Shown here piece after piece: positions 42,201 through 48,200 of a stretch of 64,000 nucleotides of DNA (position 1 is the first letter of the stretch; each line of letters starts with the position of its first letter). Under the pieces are notes generated by a model that was given only the letters and a program-made list of their open reading frames with translations, was not told where the DNA came from and searched no databases. This stretch comes from Pithys albifrons albifrons (Eukaryota > Chordata > Aves > Passeriformes > Thamnophilidae): the NCBI RefSeq assembly GCF_047495875.1, contig NC_092461.1, positions 49,977,101-50,041,100 of the forward strand, given 5' to 3'. The position numbers and the translations under genes are program-made.

Positions 42201-45200
42201 TATCATGCCATCAGTTCAGACAGAATTCCCTTTAGGAGTCAGTGAGTGCACTGCTCCCTGTAACCCATCGGGCTGGCAGCACAGCTTGGGACAAACCAAA
42301 ACCATGATTTTTTTAAAACAAATATGAAGAAACGTAAATCTGTGGATCATTTCCATCTGTTCCTCTATGCTCAGTCTCATCTCTCTTCATATCATATGGC
42401 TTGTTTGTCTTTTCTCTTACTACACAGTTCCCTGCCTTCTCTTCAACACTGGATGAGCAAAGGAAGCCATAATATATTCTTAGGATATATTGGATATGGT
42501 TTTGTATTGCCTTACTTTCTTTATTATAGCTGTTATCATTCTTCTTTTCTTTTTCAGAACTTGTTTTATTTATAATAAAACAAGACAGCTCTGTCACATA
42601 CCACATTTCTGGTTAAAAGCCCTGTTTTTAATTTCTTTGCAAAGTAAATATCCAGCTTCCTATACCAAAACTAAATGCAGATTCTTCATTTAGGGAGCTC
42701 TCTTCCTGAAATTTCTCTGGAGTGCTCACTGTGTCTCTAGTAGGTCTATGTGATAGTCTCCTGATGTCATAGAAATTTCTTGATATTTATGAATATAGAG
42801 AAAGTTCATGTTTCAAAGGGTTTGGAGGAAGTTCTTTAAATTATTTTTCCTTCATGTCAAAGTCCAATGGTAGCATTGTCAGAGCATCAAAACACAGTAT
42901 TAGCAGGTGTTCCATCAGAACAGTCAGATCACATGTGGTAAAAAAGAGTATGAAATGCCCACTGTTCCTCTGAGATCTCACTCCTGTGCATTCAAGTTTG
43001 TTTTGTATTCTGTTCTGCACAGAATTATTTCAAACCCCAGGGTTTTGGGAACCTAGAAAATCTTAATGAATGATGAAACTAGAAGGTTTCAATAAATAGA
43101 AGATTGTACTGGTAGCTGAAATTGTCCCTCTTGTTGCCAACAGTCCTTGCACCCTCTAAATATTTCCCTTCTTTTGCTGGAGCATTCAGAGCATTTCTTT
43201 GCCTTTTCATTACCAAGGCTATGCTAGTTATAGCAGGCTTATTGTGAAATCCAGTGCATTTCACCCCTGAAAGTGTTTCTCTTTTCACAAATGCCTCCTA
43301 TTTGCCAGTAATGCACTTAAAAACTCTCCTGTTCCATCAGAACATGCAGGCAGAGGTTATCACCCAGAAGCAGTGATTGCTACATATCTGCATTTGCAAA
43401 CCACAAGTCCCACCCATGTCTTAACTATGGCTTTGACCATTCACATTTGCTATACAAACTTTGTTCTACATACTGGAGGAATCTATTGTATACTTATTTT
43501 TGTATGACTATTACTCCTTGATCTCTGGGCCTCAGTAAAGGGTCTTGCCTCTCTCTCCATTGACTGAAAACGCTACTATTTTTCATCTTTCAGGACTTGT
43601 GCCATTCTCATTGTGATGATGCCCTAGTCCAGAAAAAGATCACAGCTATTATCAACTGCTTTATTAACTCTGCCATACCCCCAGCTCTGCAGATTGACAT
43701 CCCACCTGAACAAGCAAAGAAGATTGTGGAGTGCAGGAAAGAATTAGGACCTTACATTTTCAGAGAGGCACAGGTAGGAAGGGTGAATCTCTGTAATAGG
43801 TCTGGCCAGTCTGCATGCCTGGTTTTAAGAACAGTCTTCATTGCTTATGTGACAGTTCTGACTCCACACATAAGCCTGGGCTTGCAATGAAGAATGCATG
43901 AGGGACATGACAGAAGCTTCAGACATATGCTGCTCAGTAAGATGATTTCTGACAGCTAGCTGATCCTGCAAAGGTGTTATCTAGGTCTGTGTTAGGAATT
44001 CTGGCAGTAGAAATGAATTCTGTGTTCTTAGTTGCTTGTCCTTTACCACTTGGTTAATGTCACAGAAGTAATTTGTAGTTAGAAAGTGTGTAGTTTTCAT
44101 GGTTTGTCAAAAATGCAGATACGAGTAAAGCACAGACAGCTTAACTTGCTGAATGTCTTTCCCGTCTTTATTACAGAAGGTGGGTATTAAGTGGCTGTAG
44201 ACAATTTTCTCTCTGATCTTTGTACTATTCAGACTGAACAGCATTTGTGAACCTTAACTACAGACTTACTATTTTCTTATCCCTGTCTGTCTTATCATCT
44301 AAGTCCAAGAAGGCCAGTTGTTCTTTTCCTGTCAAATTGCCACCAACACCTTTAAACATCAACTGTGAGTCCACAAAGTGTTGGGATGACAATAGATAAC
44401 TGTTTTGTCAGAGAAAAGGGTTTGCATAGGTTCTGAGGGAAACAGAAGTCTCATTTCAGCCTGAGTAAAACCCCAGTGAATTCCAGAAATGTGGCACAAA
44501 ACCAAAGGAAGAACTTGGCTAGAAAGCAGTGACTGGAACCTGACAGTGACTCACTTGTCACTTGCAAGTTTATTGAGCCAGAAGCAGCAAGGTGCTGAGC
44601 ATACTAGGCAGTTTGGAAGCCAAGTTTCTCAATGAGACTTAAACATCTAAATAAATTGAAAAATGTGAGCCTTGGTACGTGCAGCAACAGAATTTACTGA
44701 GCCCCTCTGTTTGCTTTTCTAAAATTGTTTTCCTTATTCTAGTTCAAAAACGACCCTGTGAGAGATTATATCATTTAAAAATTATCCAAGATTTGCTCAT
44801 AGATCTGTAATGTGGTTTAAGAGCCTTTCCAGAGGCAAAAAGGTATTTCCTTTCTCTTAAGGAGGGTAAAAAAAAGTTCTCTCCCTAATGAACTGAATAT
44901 TTGAAATATTTGAGGAGAACAGTGGTGCAAAAGCAATTCTACTGGTCTATATTTTATCAAGAATACTTGTAAAAAATGATGGATGTTTTCATTAATGCAA
45001 ACAATTGTTTAGGGAAATATAAAAAAAGAAAGTGCCTTTTAACTGTGTTTTAGGAAGATTTCTCACCAGTAATAACACACTGATGAAAAGCATGTGCCGA
45101 GCAAGGCTGGGCTGAAATGTCAGGACAGAGTACGTGGGAGGAACAAGGCTGTGTGTTCAAAAAGAAATAGTTATTTCGTTCTCATGGTAAACGACATTTT

Positions 45201-48200
45201 ATTTTACAGTAAACTGTTTTCTTAATATGGTCAAGATTGACTTTCTTTTCTTCCTGTGCAGATGAGTGTTTTTGCTCTTCTGTTTAAATTTTGGCCAGAA
45301 TTTTGTAAGTTGCAAAGCAATTTGGATAGTGACAAAATTCTACTTGCCTTGGAGAGAGAAAAGGAAAGAAAGATGCGAAAGAAGGAAGGGGTAACAACAA
45401 AGGTAAGGCTCACAAGGTTTCAGGTGATGGCTGATTAACTGCATAAAAACTCATTCATGAGCAAACATACAAGAATTAAAATAACCCTTTCTCATCCTGA
45501 TTCAAAGCTACCAAATCTTTTTGTTAGATTTCAAACTTTGCATGTGACCCAGTCCTAGGATGATTAATTCCCAATCCTGCCGATGCATATACATATGTTT
45601 AACTTGAAGCAGATGAGTGAATGGAATACTCCTTTCATTAAGTAGAGGGAAAAATGTACTTTTTTGTGCCAAAAGAAGAGTGAAAAAGAAAGGTGAATTT
45701 AAAAAAATAAATCTGTGTACAGTGGGTAACTGCAGACCTGTTGGCACTTTCATGTTGTATTCTCCTATATTAGAATTTACAGTTCTGGATCACTATTGAA
45801 ACCAAACCAAACCAAAAATTACTTTCCTATCTGTTTTTCAGAAGGACCATTTGAAAAGACTGTGCATTATTTAAAAAAAAATTATGTGCTAATTACTTTG
45901 CATAGTTTTTGCCTATTCTTGAGTATTTCTCATCTTTGACAGGGAAATTGTTAGACTGTTCACAGTGAGTTTCCAGACAGTTTCAGCACATTAAAAGAAC
46001 TTTGACCTCTACAGTGGAATGCTTGTTTGTAAAACTGTTTTTCTTGGACTTTTTAATTAAAATATAATGAATTTCTTTTTCTATTGATTGTAGGCTTTGA
46101 AACAGTTTATTTTTTATGAAATACAATTGTTTAGCCAGCTTTGAGAGGAGAACATTCTTCTAAGGGCAAAGAAATTACTGGACTTGCAAACTATCATGAG
46201 TAGCATTAGAAGACCTTTACATATTTTAAATACCATGTACACATGTGTTGTGATGTTACTTGTGATGAGAACCACATGAGTACCTGGCCAGATAAAGACA
46301 TATGCCCACAAGAACATGAGCACATTGTTATCCTCTTTTAGACACATGAAACCTGAGGACCAGTGAAGCATTACTCAAGGCCACACACCAATGTCAAGGG
46401 AAGTTTAAAATCCAAGAACTCATGTTCCTTTCTCCAAAGCACATTGTCTCCATACAGATATGTCTGGCAAGGCCATTGGCAATACTTATACTACAAGAAT
46501 GCAATATTTCAAAGTAATGCACTTTTGCGTTTTCACAGACTTATTTTTTCCATCTGTTTGTTGCCTGTCTATAAGTTTTCTGATTAAGAACAAGGAAGTA
46601 AAGAGCAAATCTTGGCCAGGAGGGCAAAAGCCTGGCTTTTATGGAGAACAAATTGGAAAGGTGAACTACCCTTCTAAGCTGTAAAACAGAGTAAGAAATT
46701 TTAGAAAGCGACAGACAGAGAATGCAGTTCGGTGAGCAGTTTGCAGACTATCCTTCTCACAAAAAAAGATCAGTAAACCAGTTACCTTTTAAAATTTCTT
46801 GATAGATTAGATGGAACAGATAAATTTTTGCATGTTTTTGAAGCCCCTTTCCTTTTCTGTTATTGTTTAAAGAATTTGCTATTTCCTGTTCTCTTGCCTG
46901 AGATTTCTGTCCTCTTGATGACAACATAACTGTTCAAATGATTCAGTATCCCTGAAGGATACTGATAAGGTTCATCTAGCATAAGCAATAGCAGGTTCAC
47001 TTGGCAGCTTGTGGAAGGTGATGATTTCTTGGCATTGAAAATAAGGTCTATGCTCCTCTGCCCCACCAGGCTCACGCCGAACAAGAGGAAAGCTCTGGCA
47101 AGAGTTAGGAACAGCTTTTCTTATATATATTTACCCTCCACCCCACAAATCAGTTGCTATTTTGGGTTTATGTCAAAACGAACAATCATAGTCCTGGGGG
47201 AAGAATTTGCTTTCTTCTCCCCCACAAATACATCCCTGGGGTGCTGGTCTACTTGGGCTCACCTCAGTTTTAGAACTGAACGGATAGGAGTTGAACTTTA
47301 TGTAGTATAATGAAAAAAATGGACAGATGAGGAACTTTTCACTGAACAATGATGCATAACTTGGCATTATTTGACTTTCTAGATATTTTTTCTGCGTGCC
47401 TATTTGTTACTTGTGGAGCAAATTCTCCTGAAGGCTTCCTGGCAGTGGACCTATTCCTTTGTTAAGTTCTAGATGCACATGCCACATACTTTCAAATATA
47501 TTAGTCACTTTTTGCAGACTGCCTTGATGCCAGTGCTAATAATTTGTTGCATAATTGCATAATTGCACTTTATGAGCAAGGAAACAGGATAGTCTGATCT
47601 TTTCCACATATTTCAGAAACTTGCTAAGTGACTTTGGGAACCATTTAACCTCTTTTTTTCTCCCTAACTTTCTCATTTGCAACATGGGAGAATTATATTA
47701 CTCAGCTCTTGGCGATGTTGTGGTGTTAACTATGTGAGGTCAAATATGAACCCTGATTAATGTTTATAAAGAATTTTGGGATCATCTGACAGAATGTGCA
47801 AAGGTGCAGCCTTTGTGAAATACAAAAGCAACATGAAAATGACAAATAGTTGATCATTAGAGCAGTTTACCAATGTCTTGTTCTTCACTGTAAATGTTTT
47901 AAATCAGATTGCATGTCTTCCTAACTTGTATACTGTAGTTCATTCACAGCTACTTGACCAAGCCGGAATTAATCACCACAAATCCTATGTGCTACATTTA
48001 TACATGAGGCAAAATTGGAGGCTCACAATGTCCTCTGTGTCCTTAAAATATGTGCTGTTGCAGATCTGCCCTGTTATTTAGCTATATTTTGGAGCAGGTA
48101 TTGAAACTGAAAGAAAGATGTTCTGCAGGAGTGTAGAGGCCAGAAAACATCTACTGGAACAAGGAAATGCTTTAAAAAACAGTATTGCAATTTTTTAATA

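Noticed and set aside
45262..45264. ATG as an alternative RGS22 start
   Set aside because: It immediately follows a good acceptor and is in phase with the preceding RGS domain exon; no promoter or Kozak support was seen.
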